A stretch of DNA of 34,417 bases from assembly GCA_947630855.1 (NCBI GenBank), contig CANRJF010000027.1, positions 1-34,417 on the forward strand, read 5' to 3'. This document shows, one piece after another, positions 16,740 to 25,434 of this stretch. Under the pieces are notes generated by a model that saw nothing but the letters and a program-made list of their open reading frames with translations, was not told the DNA's origin and ran no database searches. How positions within the stretch are numbered: position 1 is the first letter of the stretch; each line of letters opens with the position of its first letter. Both the position numbers and the translations under genes were made by a program. This stretch comes from an uncultured Lachnospiraceae bacterium. Lineage in GTDB: Bacteria > Bacillota > Clostridia > Lachnospirales > Lachnospiraceae.

Positions 16740-17888
16740 ATGGGTAGAGAAGGATGCATAAGAGTGGCGGTTATCGGCATGGGTAACATGGGCAGTAAGT
16801 ATGCAGGGTTTATTGCTTCGGGACAGGTCCCCGGCATGGTATTGTCTGCGGTTACAAGGGTACGTCCCAAGCGGTTAGAACAGTTGAAAGATGTTTTACC
16901 CAAAGATTTGCCCATTTACCCGTCGGCGGATGACTTATTTCAGGATGTGGATGAAGGCAGATTACAGATTGACGGCGTCATTATCGTGACGCCTCATTAT
17001 TCCCATGAGGATATTGCCTTAAAAGCTTTTGCAAGGGGGCTGCATGTATTAAGTGATAAGCCGGCAGGCGTTTACAGCAGGCAGGCAAGAAACATGGAGT
17101 ACGCAGGAAAAGACAATCTGGTGTTTGGCTTTATTTTTCATCAGAGGACATTTCCTGTTTACCAAAAAGTCCGAGAACTGGTGAGAAACGGTACATATGG
17201 CAATATCAAACGCATAAACTGGGTAATGAGCGACTGGTATCGTCCCAATGCCTATTACACGTCAGACCCCTGGCGTGCCACATGGGAGAGAGACGGGGGA
17301 GGGACTTTGTTGAACCAGTGTCCCCATAACCTGGATTTATTGCAGTGGATTTGTGATATGCCAAAAAGAACCCGGTGTTTTTGCCATGAGGGCAAATACC
17401 ATCCCATTCAGGTGGAGGATGATGTGACGGCTTATATGGAATGGGAAAATGGGGCGACAGGCGTATTTATTGCCACAACAGGGGAAGCGCCGGGGATAAA
17501 CCGGCTGGAAATCTCTTTTGACAACGCCCTTTTGGTATGTGAGGGCGGCAGTTTAAGGGTGTGTGAACTTGACAGGCCGGAAATAGAATACCGGGAAGAG
17601 AAAGAGAATTTTTTCGGCAAACCGGTGGGTGTATGGAGAGATATTTCCTGTGTGGAGGAGAAAGAGCCTTATGTAAAAGTGCTGAAAAATTTTGCAGGGG
17701 CAGTACTTAAGGGGGAACCGTTGATTGCTCCGGGAGAAGAGGCAAGGAAGAGCCTTGTGCTCTCAAATGCCATGTATCTTTCTTCCTGGGAACAGCGTAT
17801 GGTTCAAATCCCTGAGAAGGACAGCAGAGAGGAACTGGAGTTTGAAAAATTATTTGAAGAGGAACTGGAGAAAAAGAGAGAGCAATAA
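16740..17888 (+). CDS. Gfo/Idh/MocA family NAD(P)-dependent oxidoreductase
   Basis: 382 residues. An N-terminal Rossmann fold with GMGNMG (13-18) and a DKPAG motif (106-110), where K107 matches the conserved Lys of the EKP motif of this family. The C-terminal alpha/beta domain contains GGGTLLNQCPHNLDL with candidate catalytic H196. Family members oxidise or reduce sugars, inositols or their derivatives; the substrate cannot be told from the sequence. GGAGAG precedes the ATG. It is followed after 22 bases by a formate/nitrite-type channel gene, then the broken aldo/keto reductase, so the three are probably one transcript. Confidence 0.85.
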   Translation: MGREGCIRVAVIGMGNMGSKYAGFIASGQVPGMVLSAVTRVRPKRLEQLKDVLPKDLPIYPSADDLFQDVDEGRLQIDGVIIVTPHYSHEDIALKAFARGLHVLSDKPAGVYSRQARNMEYAGKDNLVFGFIFHQRTFPVYQKVRELVRNGTYGNIKRINWVMSDWYRPNAYYTSDPWRATWERDGGGTLLNQCPHNLDLLQWICDMPKRTRCFCHEGKYHPIQVEDDVTAYMEWENGATGVFIATTGEAPGINRLEISFDNALLVCEGGSLRVCELDRPEIEYREEKENFFGKPVGVWRDISCVEEKEPYVKVLKNFAGAVLKGEPLIAPGEEARKSLVLSNAMYLSSWEQRMVQIPEKDSREELEFEKLFEEELEKKREQ

Positions 17889-17910
17889 GGGGTAAGAAAG
17901 GGGAATAATT

Positions 17911-18672
17911 ATGTTAACAAGTGATATTAATGCTATTTCTAATGCAGCGGTAAATAAAGCCGACGTATGTAACAATCAGTTTGGGAAATATTTAGTCCGG
18001 TCTATTATGGCAGGATTTTACATAGTGGTGGCAACGATTTTATCTCATGTAACTGCGGCGGTATTATTTCCCACTTTTCCACAGTTTGGAAAAGTGCTGT
18101 CTTCGCTGCTGTTTTCCATTGCCATTGTACTGATTGTGTTTATCGGAGGGGAATTGTTTACCGGAAATAACCTGACCATGGCAATAGGCTATTACAACAG
18201 CAAATGTTCGTTCTGGGATATGTGCAAGGTTTGGCTGTCCAGTTATGTAGGGAATTTCCTGGGAGCATTTTTCTTTTCCTTTATTTTTGTGAGAAGCGGG
18301 GCTTCCCGGGCAATATTAACGGATTATTACAGCAGTTTTATTTATGGAAAAATCGAGCTTACGCCGGCGGAGATGGTGCTGCGGGGTATTTTATGTAACT
18401 TTATGGTGTGTCTGGCAGTATGGACAGGTACAAGGATGAAAACGGAAAGCGGCAAGCTGGTGGTAATGTTTTGTGTAATCATGGCGTTTGTGGAGGCAGG
18501 ATTTGAGCACTGCATTGCCAATATGAGTTCATTTACAATCGGATACATGCTTATGGGCGATTTGGACCTGGCAGGCATATTCAGAAGCATGTTTTTCGTA
18601 ACCATTGGAAATATGCTGGGAGGAGCGGTACTTTTAGCGCTGCCCCTGTATTTAATGAGCTGGGATAAGTAG
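17911..18672 (+). CDS. Formate/nitrite transporter (FNT) family channel
   Basis: 253 residues with about six hydrophobic helices. FNT signatures include GGELFTGNNL (about residue 79 on) and a following NFLGAFFF-type helix. FNT proteins are pentameric channels for formate, nitrite or hydrosulfide in the cytoplasmic membrane. Pore-lining details do not let me choose the ion; formate efflux would fit a fermentative anaerobe. AAAGGGG lies at the proper distance from the ATG. It sits between the Gfo/Idh gene and the aldo/keto reductase pseudogene. Confidence 0.85.
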   Translation: MLTSDINAISNAAVNKADVCNNQFGKYLVRSIMAGFYIVVATILSHVTAAVLFPTFPQFGKVLSSLLFSIAIVLIVFIGGELFTGNNLTMAIGYYNSKCSFWDMCKVWLSSYVGNFLGAFFFSFIFVRSGASRAILTDYYSSFIYGKIELTPAEMVLRGILCNFMVCLAVWTGTRMKTESGKLVVMFCVIMAFVEAGFEHCIANMSSFTIGYMLMGDLDLAGIFRSMFFVTIGNMLGGAVLLALPLYLMSWDK

Positions 18673-18697
18673 GGAATCGATTACTTGGAGGTACACT

Positions 18698-19825
18698 ATG
18701 GAATATCGGAATATGGAAAATATTGGCGCAAAGGTGTCCCTTTTGGGGTTTGGCTGTATGCGTTATCCTGTAAATGCCAAGGGAGGCATTGATAAAGAAC
18801 AGGCATTTGCCATGATTGATAAGGCTTATAAAAGCGGGGTAAATTATTTTGATACCGCATATCCATACCATGGCGGGGAAAGCGAACCTGTGACAGGGGA
18901 GGCTTTGTCCCGGTATCCCAGGGAATCTTACTATCTTGCAACGAAACTGCCTGTATGGATGGCTCATACATTAGATGATGCCAAAAGAATTTTTAATGAG
19001 CAGTTAGAGCGGCTGCAGAAAGATTATGTGGATTTTTATCTCATGCATGCCTTAAATAAAGACAGATGGAAGCAGATAAAAGAACTGAAAATTTTAGAGT
19101 ATTGTGAGGAACTTAAGGCGGCAGGAAAAATCCGCTATCTGTGATTTTCTTTTCATGACAAATATGATGTTTTTAAAGAAATTATTACATCCTATGCCTG
19201 GGATTTCTGCCAGATTCAGTTTAACTATATGGATAAGGACAGCCAGGCAACCACAAAAGGCATTGAGCTGGCGGAAAGTTTAGGCATACCTATGGTAATT
19301 ATGGAGCCTGTAAAGGGAGGTTCCCTTGCCAGCCTGCCGGAGGATATCGGCAATATTTTTAAGGAAAGCAATAAAGATGCCAGCCCCTCTTCCTGGGCGC
19401 TGCGGTATGTGGGAAGTTTTTCCAATGTAAAGGTAATATTAAGCGGAATGTCTGATATGGAGCAGGTGGAGGACAATTTAAGCACATTTGATTCTTTTAC
19501 GTCTTTAAGCGGAGAGGAACAGAAGGTAGTAGAATCAGTGGCACAGGCTTTAAACAGCCGGGTACAGAACGGATGTACAGCATGCCGTTATTGTATGCCC
19601 TGTCCAAAAGGAGTGGATATACCGGGCAGTTTTAAAATATGGAATGAATATCATGTGTATGGCAATATAAAAGATACCCTGCGAAGATGGAATGAGGGGA
19701 TAAAGGAGGAAACAAGGCCGAAAAACTGTGTGGAATGCGGAAAATGCGAAAGTGTCTGTCCACAGAAAATCCATATCAGAGAGGATTTGAAGCGGGTACA
19801 GAGAGAAATGGATGTGTTGAGCTGA
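18698..19825 (+). pseudogene. Aldo/keto reductase with C-terminal 4Fe-4S domain, interrupted by in-frame TGA
   Basis: The reading frame is continuous for 375 codons except for one TGA at 19142-19144. The N-terminal piece has the AKR motif FDTAYPYHGG (D52, Y55) and K83. After the stop, the same frame continues FSFHDKYDVFKEI. The residue before FSFHD is normally Gly, so GGA to TGA is the simplest explanation. The C-terminal part carries CTACRYCMPCPKG and CVECGKCESVCP, a ferredoxin-like 4Fe-4S module, as in COG1453 proteins. Without readthrough the protein is truncated before half of the barrel. The gene ends 1 base before the diguanylate cyclase start. A sequencing error would also explain it. 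Confidence 0.85.
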
Positions 19826-19826
19826 C

Positions 19827-21560
19827 ATGAATAAATGGAATAATAAAATACATATCATATATGGGATAATGGTGGCGTCATTTGTTTTTATGATGGTATG
19901 GGTTTCGGTAAAAGACCAGGGGGATCCCCTTGCCGCCAGGCTTTCAAAGGAACGTGCGGCATTTGATGAGGGCTGGGTTTTGGAGGATGGCAGTCAGGCA
20001 GATGTATCCCATTTAAACAGGATACCGGTGGTAGAACCTTACAAAGAGACCAGTGTGTATCACAAAATCCCTGAAAATCTGGGAGAGGGATTGTTCCTTT
20101 GTTTCCGCTCGAAGAATATTTATTATCAGGTATATGTGGACGGTGAACTGCGGTATGAGCCTTATGTGCCGGAAAGCAGGATTTATAATGATTCATTGGG
20201 TACGAAATGGAATTATATTCCCCTGTATGAAAAAGATGCAGGTAAAACCGTGGAAGTGCGTTTTTATACGGTGTATGAAAGTTCCACGGCATGTATGGAC
20301 CATTTGTATATAGATTCTGCCGCCGGAGAGATACTGCATACATTTTCGGAGAAGATTGTTTCCTTCATTACATGCCTGCTTTTGTTATTTGTAGGAGCAT
20401 TGTTAGTGATTGCAGATATCCCTATCAATATGCAGAAAAGGAAAAACCATGAACTGCTTTATCTTGGATTATTTGCGGACAGTGTTGCCGTCTGGTGTAT
20501 GGCTGAGACAAATTTGTTTCAGTTTTTTACTGAGGACAGCCGGCTTATGCAGAGTGTATCCTGCATTTCGCTGATTATGGTTCCTATTCCCCTGGTGTTG
20601 TATCTGGATGCAGCCTTTGGTTTTAAGAAACATGTCATTGTGCCCATTATCTGTTATATGTCGGCAGCAGAATTTGTAATTTGTACCCTTTTGCATTTTG
20701 GGAAAATCTTAGATTACCATGACACGTTAAAATTTTCCCACATTTTAATAGGAATATCTGCTGTGCTGTTGTTGGTGACAGCGGTGAAAAATTCTTTTTA
20801 TGTGGGGAAAGAGGGCAGGAAAAATATTTACAGATTTCTCCGTGTACTTGGACTGGCAGTGATTGCCCTGGCGGCAGTTATAGATTTGGCGCGGTTTTAT
20901 CAGGGGAATACCGGGGATTCTGCCATGTTTGTGCGCATCGGCCTTTTGGTTTTTATTATGTGTTACGGCAGTTCCAGTCTGGAAAAAACAGTTCACGCGG
21001 TAAAACTTGGAGTCCAGGCTGAATTTGTTAGCCAGCTTGCCTACCGTGACGGCCTTACAGGAATTGGCAACAGGACGGCTTTTAAGGAGCGGCTGGAAGA
21101 ATTGGAAAAGGAAAAGAAAAATATGCCTGCCATTGGCATCATTATGTTTGACGTAAATGATTTAAAATATGTAAATGATAATCTGGGGCATCAAAAGGGA
21201 GATGAAATGCTTTTTTGCAGCGCAGATATCATTAAAAATGCCTTGGAACCCCAGGGCGGCTCCTGCTACCGGATTGGCGGTGATGAGTTTGCCGTTATTT
21301 TGTGGGGTGAAAATGTAGAAAAACGCTGCCAGGAAGGTATTCTGCGTTTTACAAATGCAATGAAAGTCTGCAATAAAACAGGGGAGCATCCTTTCCGCAT
21401 CAGCATTGCAAGCGGTTATGCCGTTTATGACAGCCAGGAAAATGATGATGGGAATCTTGGGGATATTTATGAGCAGGCAGATGCCTTTATGTATGCAAAT
21501 AAGAAAAAGATGAAGAGCGCTCAGATTGGGCCGGAAGAGTATTATGCCAGGAGGGCATAA
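19827..21560 (+). CDS. 7TM-type diguanylate cyclase (GGDEF)
   Basis: 577 residues. One N-terminal helix (about 8-27), an extracytoplasmic beta-rich domain (about 40-165) with a YYQVYVDGELRY-like fold, then roughly seven helices (about 175-385) and a cytosolic GGDEF domain. The layout is that of 7TMR-DISM sensors. The active site GGDEF is intact (484-488), with DGLTGIGNR (408-416) and FDVNDLKYVND (441-451). The inhibitory RxxD site five residues before GGDEF is absent (PQGG there). It should make cyclic-di-GMP in response to an extracellular cue, without product feedback through the I-site. The ATG lies 1 base after the AKR stop with no strong ribosome binding site, implying translational coupling. 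Confidence 0.88.
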   Translation: MNKWNNKIHIIYGIMVASFVFMMVWVSVKDQGDPLAARLSKERAAFDEGWVLEDGSQADVSHLNRIPVVEPYKETSVYHKIPENLGEGLFLCFRSKNIYYQVYVDGELRYEPYVPESRIYNDSLGTKWNYIPLYEKDAGKTVEVRFYTVYESSTACMDHLYIDSAAGEILHTFSEKIVSFITCLLLLFVGALLVIADIPINMQKRKNHELLYLGLFADSVAVWCMAETNLFQFFTEDSRLMQSVSCISLIMVPIPLVLYLDAAFGFKKHVIVPIICYMSAAEFVICTLLHFGKILDYHDTLKFSHILIGISAVLLLVTAVKNSFYVGKEGRKNIYRFLRVLGLAVIALAAVIDLARFYQGNTGDSAMFVRIGLLVFIMCYGSSSLEKTVHAVKLGVQAEFVSQLAYRDGLTGIGNRTAFKERLEELEKEKKNMPAIGIIMFDVNDLKYVNDNLGHQKGDEMLFCSADIIKNALEPQGGSCYRIGGDEFAVILWGENVEKRCQEGILRFTNAMKVCNKTGEHPFRISIASGYAVYDSQENDDGNLGDIYEQADAFMYANKKKMKSAQIGPEEYYARRA

Positions 21561-21580
21561 GAATATGCGTTTTTTGTATA

Positions 21581-21627
21581 GAAAACCTTTTTTGGGGGGA
21601 TATTATTTCCCAAAAGGAGGTTTTTTC
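21581..21627 (+). promoter_or_regulatory. Hairpin that buries the ribosome binding site of the next gene
   Basis: AAAACC (21582-21587) pairs with GGTTTT (21619-21624), and TTTTGGG (21590-21596) pairs with CCCAAAA (21609-21615). The Shine-Dalgarno AAAGGAGG (21613-21620) lies inside the 3' arm, 8 bases before the ATG at 21629. The arm is followed by T6, so it could also end transcription from the cyclase gene. Confidence 0.5.
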
Positions 21628-21628
21628 T

Positions 21629-22060
21629 ATGAATGATGATACAATAAAGTTACTGAGGGAATGTAACGCAGGAATTAAGATGGGTGTTACGTCTTTGGAT
21701 GATGTGTTAGGGCATATCAGGGATGAGCATTTAAAAAAGCTTTTGCAGGAAAGCAAGGATACCCATACAAGGCTTGGTGATACCACTCACAAATATCTTC
21801 TGGAATATGGGGATGAAGGCAAGGAGCCTGCGGTGATGGCAAAGGTTATGTCCTGGTTTAAGTCCAACATGAAGCTGGAAGGGGACAGTTCCGACAGGAC
21901 GGCGGCGGATATTATTACCGACGGATGCAATATGGGGGTGAAATCTTTATACAGATATCTTCACCAGTATCCTGGGGCGGAGCAGAAAGTGAAGGATTTA
22001 ACCATGGAATTAATCAGGGCGGAGGACACATTAGTCAGGGATTTGCGGGAATATTTGTAA
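21629..22060 (+). CDS. Small all-helical protein, DUF2383/ferritin-like four-helix bundle suspected
   Basis: 143 residues, acidic, almost certainly helical, with no signal peptide. The pattern IKLLRECNAGIKMGVTSLDD and the later DIITDGCNMGVKSLYRYL look like two repeated helix pairs, as in PA2169/DUF2383-type ferritin-like bundles; this is an inference from pattern only. No certain metal ligand set is seen. Its ribosome binding site is embedded in a hairpin. The 3' end faces the TetR gene with only 10 bases between stops. Function unknown. Confidence 0.65.
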   Translation: MNDDTIKLLRECNAGIKMGVTSLDDVLGHIRDEHLKKLLQESKDTHTRLGDTTHKYLLEYGDEGKEPAVMAKVMSWFKSNMKLEGDSSDRTAADIITDGCNMGVKSLYRYLHQYPGAEQKVKDLTMELIRAEDTLVRDLREYL

Positions 22061-22070
22061 AGCAGAAAAA

Positions 22071-22655
22071 TCAGCCGGTTAAATCCATATTATCCAGCCC
22101 TTTTAAAATCAGTTTTGTTGTCAGGGAAATTACATCCTCCAGGGGGATTTTTCTGCCGTCTAAAATCCATTGGGAATAGATGGAGATCAAGCTGTCGTAC
22201 AAAAATGCATTGATAAGGTTAATTTCAAATTGGTTGTATCTGGAAGAAATGTTCCGGGGGTAGTAAATGCCCAGCATATGCTTCTTTACACGGTCTGCCG
22301 GGCTTTGGCCCGGAGGGAAATTCCCCTGGCAGGAAAGGATTCTTTGATTGGGTTCCCCTACGCTGGCGGAAAAGGTAAACAGTTTTTCTACCAGCTTGTC
22401 CAAGTCTGCCGGGAGATTTACTTTTTCTATAAAAACAAACATATCCCGGTATATTTCAATTTGCAGTTGATAAAGCAAATCGTCTAATGTTCCATAATGC
22501 AGATAAAATGTTTTCCGGTTAATCTTTGCCCGTTCCGTCAGTTCCCGGATGGTTATTTTTGAATAATCCATTTCCTTTAGCATATCCCGGAAAGTTTCCC
22601 GAATCAGGGCTTCAGTTTTGATATAGCGCAAGTCATTTTCAGGCTTTTTATCCAT
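22071..22655 (-). CDS. TetR/AcrR family transcriptional regulator
   Basis: 194 residues from the ATG at 22655, chosen because GGGAGG lies 9 bases upstream; an upstream in-frame ATG at 22685 would swallow that site. The HTH (about 33-55) reads ITIRELTERAKINRKTFYLHY, the standard TetR signature. A small helical ligand domain follows. It is transcribed divergently from the CheW-like gene, with a nested inverted repeat between them that overlaps its own -35, so autorepression is likely. The ligand is unknown. Confidence 0.85.
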   Translation of the reverse strand: MDKKPENDLRYIKTEALIRETFRDMLKEMDYSKITIRELTERAKINRKTFYLHYGTLDDLLYQLQIEIYRDMFVFIEKVNLPADLDKLVEKLFTFSASVGEPNQRILSCQGNFPPGQSPADRVKKHMLGIYYPRNISSRYNQFEINLINAFLYDSLISIYSQWILDGRKIPLEDVISLTTKLILKGLDNMDLTG

Positions 22656-22704
22656 CGTGAAATACCTCCCTGTTTTATGCCACATTTTTTAAAGTACGTG
22701 GCAT

Positions 22705-22793
22705 AATCCACACATGGAATCGGTTTGACCATTGCCGGTCGCTTTTCTGCTTATTATACTATAAAAAAGGGGAATGGTCAATTGGTGTGGATT
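22705..22793. promoter_or_regulatory. Nested inverted repeats, candidate TetR operator
   Basis: AATCCACAC (22705-22713) is mirrored by GTGTGGATT (22785-22793), and TTGACCATT (22725-22733) by AATGGTCAA (22773-22781). The two 9-mers are in the same order in both arms, 11 bases apart on the left and 3 on the right. The right inner repeat overlaps the TetR -35. Confidence 0.6.
22753..22781 (-). promoter_or_regulatory. Promoter of the TetR gene
   Basis: On the minus strand, TTGACC (22781-22776), a 17-base spacer and a perfect TATAAT (22758-22753). The -35 lies inside the inverted repeat, consistent with autoregulation. Confidence 0.65.
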
Positions 22794-22810
22794 AAGTGAG
22801 GTGGTACAGT

Positions 22811-23272
22811 ATGAAAAAAGAAGCGGATATTTTTGTTTTTCAGATTGGAACCATGTATTTTGGATTGGAAGTAAACAATGTTAAGGGAATTGTGACAAAG
22901 GTACAGATAACGGGAACTAATGGTGAAGTTTCCGTGGATATTGTAGGGATGATAAACATAAATCAGGAATTTATTCCCGTATTGGATTTGTACAGGGAGT
23001 TTTCTAAGGAAGCCCTTCAGTTGTCCGGGGATACCATTTTTGTCCTTGCAAGCTTAGGGAAAGCATCTTTGGCGATTCCTGTGGACAGTACGGAAACTCT
23101 TTATCATGTACCCGGGGAGAATTTTACGCCTGTGCCCTGCATATTAAAGGGGCTTAGTGAAAAGTATATCGGCAGGATTGCGGATATAGAGGGCAGGCTC
23201 ATTTCTGTGATTGACTGTGATTCATTGTTTCACGGTTATGATTCACAGATTCAGAGCGTATTGCAGAATTGA
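22811..23272 (+). CDS. CheW-like domain protein
   Basis: 153 residues from the ATG at 22811, with GAGGTGG 6 bases upstream. It is a single CheW-like fold: DIFVFQIGTMYFGLEVNNVKGIV at the start, GMININQEFIPVLDL (about 44-58), and RIADIEGRLISVIDCDSLF near the end. CheW proteins couple chemoreceptors to CheA, but no CheA or receptor is in the window, so it may serve another scaffold. It is divergent from the TetR gene and probably under its control through the shared operator region. Confidence 0.8.
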   Translation: MKKEADIFVFQIGTMYFGLEVNNVKGIVTKVQITGTNGEVSVDIVGMININQEFIPVLDLYREFSKEALQLSGDTIFVLASLGKASLAIPVDSTETLYHVPGENFTPVPCILKGLSEKYIGRIADIEGRLISVIDCDSLFHGYDSQIQSVLQN

Positions 23273-23320
23273 TGCTGTATAGGTTCACATTGCAGCGTAA
23301 TGATTGGGAGAGTAAAATAT

Positions 23321-23811
23321 ATGTCATTGGAAATCAGGGAAATCACGGATAACGAATTAAAGGAATGTATAGAAATCTGGAACAGTGTGGTTACAGACGG
23401 CGCAGCTTTTCCTCAGATGGAAATTTTAAATTCAGACACGGGAAAGAAGTTTTTTTCGGAACAGACATATTCGGGGGCTGCCGTTGATACCCTAAATCAT
23501 GAAGTTGTGGGGCTTTATATTTTACATCCCAATAATGTGGGGAGATGCGGGCATATATGCAATGCCAGCTATGCAGTAAAAAAGAGAAGCGGGGTCTGCA
23601 TATAGGAGAAAAACTTGTGCTCCACTCCATGGAAAAAGGTAAAGAATTTGGGTTTAGGATTCTTCAATTTAATGCGGTAGTTAAAAATAATACTGCCGCT
23701 TTAAAATTGTATAAAAAACTTGGTTTCATACAACTTGGAAGTATTCCAAAAGGTTTTTTAACAAAAAACGGGGAATATGAAGATATTATACCTCATTACA
23801 TAGAACTTTAG
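23321..23811 (+). pseudogene. GNAT-family N-acetyltransferase broken by a frameshift
   Basis: The N-terminal part (MSLEIREITDNELKECIEIW) and the C-terminal part (ending FLTKNGEYEDIIPHYIEL) together make a complete GNAT of about 163 residues. The break is in an A6 run at 23578-23583: with seven As the frame would read AVKKEKRGLHIGEKLVLHSM. The acetyl-CoA loop KRGLHIGEKL and the NTAALKLYKKLGF motif are typical of the family. GGGAGAG sits 7 bases before the ATG at 23321. As written it stops after SGVCI. Sequencing error, decay or slippage are all possible. Its acceptor substrate is unknown. Confidence 0.82.
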
Positions 23812-23849
23812 ATTTTGATTTGGAAAGAAAAATGTTGCAATTTTGCACA

Positions 23850-23858
23850 TGATATGAT
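23850..23858 (+). promoter_or_regulatory. Extended -10 promoter upstream of the polyamine cluster
   Basis: TGATATGAT fits the extended -10 pattern TGnTATnAT. A start near 23865 would give a short leader that meets a terminator hairpin before the decarboxylase gene. No convincing -35. Confidence 0.35.
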
Positions 23859-23891
23859 ACGCTACAACTACATGAATGTAGAAATTTTTAC

Positions 23892-23917
23892 AGGTGATTT
23901 AGTTTCACCTTTTTTTT
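23892..23917 (+). terminator. Intrinsic terminator or attenuator before the arginine decarboxylase gene
   Basis: AGGTGA (23892-23897) pairs with TCACCT (23905-23910), followed by T8. It is 42 bases upstream of the decarboxylase start. A second small hairpin, CTACATGAATGTAG (about 23869-23882), precedes it. It either ends the GNAT transcript or attenuates the polyamine operon. Confidence 0.6.
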
Positions 23918-23958
23918 ATCTTGTAAATACAGAAAGTTCTACGGGAGGTGATGCAGGG

Positions 23959-25407
23959 ATGAATCTGGAAGCCCAGAAACATGCCCCGGTTTATGAGGCG
24001 CTGGAAAAATTAAGAAAAAAAAGAGTTGTGCCTTTTGATGTGCCGGGACATAAAAGAGGCAGAGGCAACCCTGAACTGCGGGAATTGTTGGGGGAAAAGT
24101 GCGTCAGCCTTGATGTAAATTCCATGAAGCCTTTAGATAATCTCTGCCATCCCATGTCCGTAATTAAAGAGGCAGAAGAATTGACGGCGGAGGCGTTTGG
24201 GGCAGACCATGCATTTTTTATGGTTGGGGGAACCACATCTTCCGTCCAGAGTATGGTGATGACCGCCTGCCAGGCAGGCGAAAAGATTATTTTACCCAGG
24301 AATGTACATAAAAGCGTGATTAATGCCCTGGTGTTAAACGGGGCGGTTCCCGTATATGTAAATCCCAAGGTAGATGAACGTCTGGGAATTTCCTTAGGGA
24401 TGGAGATGGAGGATTTAAAGCAGGCGATTCTTGATAATCCTGACGCCGTATGCGTTTTGGTAAATAATCCCACCTATTACGGTATCTGTTCCGATATTTC
24501 CGGTATTGTAAAGCTTGCCCATGCACACAATATGTTAGTGCTGGTGGATGAAGCCCACGGAACCCATCTTTATTTTGGAGAAAATCTTCCCATAAATGCC
24601 ATGAAAGCCGGGGCAGACATGGCATCGGTGTCCATGCACAAATCAGGGGGAAGTTTGACGCAGAGTTCTCTGCTTTTGGTAAACCATACCGTAAACTGGG
24701 AATATGTAAGCCAGATTGTAAACCTTACCCAGACCACCAGCGCATCATACCTGCTGTTATCCAGTCTTGATATTTCCAGAAGAAATCTGGTAATGCGGGG
24801 AAAAGAATCTTTTGCCCGGGTTGTGGAGATGTCCAATTATGCCAGGGAGGAAATTAATTCCATCGGGGGTTATTATGCTTATGGCAGGGAATTGATAAAC
24901 GGCAACAGTGTCTATGATTTTGATGTGACAAAATTGTCCGTATATACAAGGGATATAGGTTTAGCAGGCATTGAGGTTTATGACCTGCTTCGGGATGAAT
25001 ATGATATTCAGATTGAATTTGGGGATATTACAAATATCCTTGCCTATATATCCATTGGGGACAGGATGCAGGATATTGAGCGGCTTGTAGGGGCATTATC
25101 GGATATAAAACGTTTATATTCCAAGGATTCGGCGCATATGTTAAAGACAGAGTATATTGCCCCAAAGGTGTGCGTGTCCCCCCAGAAAGCATTTTCTGCA
25201 GATAAAATTTCTCTGCCCATAAGAGAGACGCCGGGAAAAATCTGCAGTGAGTTTGTGATGTGTTATCCGCCGGGTATTCCTATTTTAGCTCCGGGGGAGA
25301 TTATTACGGACGAAATTGTACAGTATATTATGTATGCAAAAGAGAAAGGATGTTCCATGCAGGGGACACAGGACCCGTATCTGGAAAGGTTAAATGTCCT
25401 GGTGTAG
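23959..25407 (+). CDS. speA: PLP-dependent Arg/Lys/Orn decarboxylase, aspartate aminotransferase fold (probable arginine decarboxylase)
   Basis: 482 residues from the ATG at 23959, with GGGAGGTG 8 bases upstream; a longer open frame from 23815 has no ribosome binding site and crosses the terminator. Class I/II-type decarboxylase: PFDVPGHKRGRG (from 25), DVNSM, MVGGTTSSVQSM (88-100), PLP-contact DEAH (197-200) and the Schiff-base Lys K228 in SVSMHKSGG. The C-terminal YPPGIPILAPGE matches Bacillus-type SpeA. Substrate choice among arginine, lysine and ornithine cannot be read from the motifs, but the agmatine deiminase gene downstream favours arginine, giving agmatine. First gene of the polyamine cluster; the speE-like gene follows after 27 bases. 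Confidence 0.85.
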   Translation: MNLEAQKHAPVYEALEKLRKKRVVPFDVPGHKRGRGNPELRELLGEKCVSLDVNSMKPLDNLCHPMSVIKEAEELTAEAFGADHAFFMVGGTTSSVQSMVMTACQAGEKIILPRNVHKSVINALVLNGAVPVYVNPKVDERLGISLGMEMEDLKQAILDNPDAVCVLVNNPTYYGICSDISGIVKLAHAHNMLVLVDEAHGTHLYFGENLPINAMKAGADMASVSMHKSGGSLTQSSLLLVNHTVNWEYVSQIVNLTQTTSASYLLLSSLDISRRNLVMRGKESFARVVEMSNYAREEINSIGGYYAYGRELINGNSVYDFDVTKLSVYTRDIGLAGIEVYDLLRDEYDIQIEFGDITNILAYISIGDRMQDIERLVGALSDIKRLYSKDSAHMLKTEYIAPKVCVSPQKAFSADKISLPIRETPGKICSEFVMCYPPGIPILAPGEIITDEIVQYIMYAKEKGCSMQGTQDPYLERLNVLV

Positions 25408-25434
25408 CTAAAGGGGCGATAAGGAGGAAATTTA

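Noticed and set aside
19142..19144. TGA as selenocysteine or TGA-to-Gly genetic code
   Set aside because: Gly is expected, not Cys or Sec. No SECIS-like hairpin was noted, and TGA ends other genes in the window normally.
23815..23958. N-terminal extension of the arginine decarboxylase
   Set aside because: It crosses a clean intrinsic terminator, lacks a ribosome binding site, and the ATG at 23959 has a strong one.
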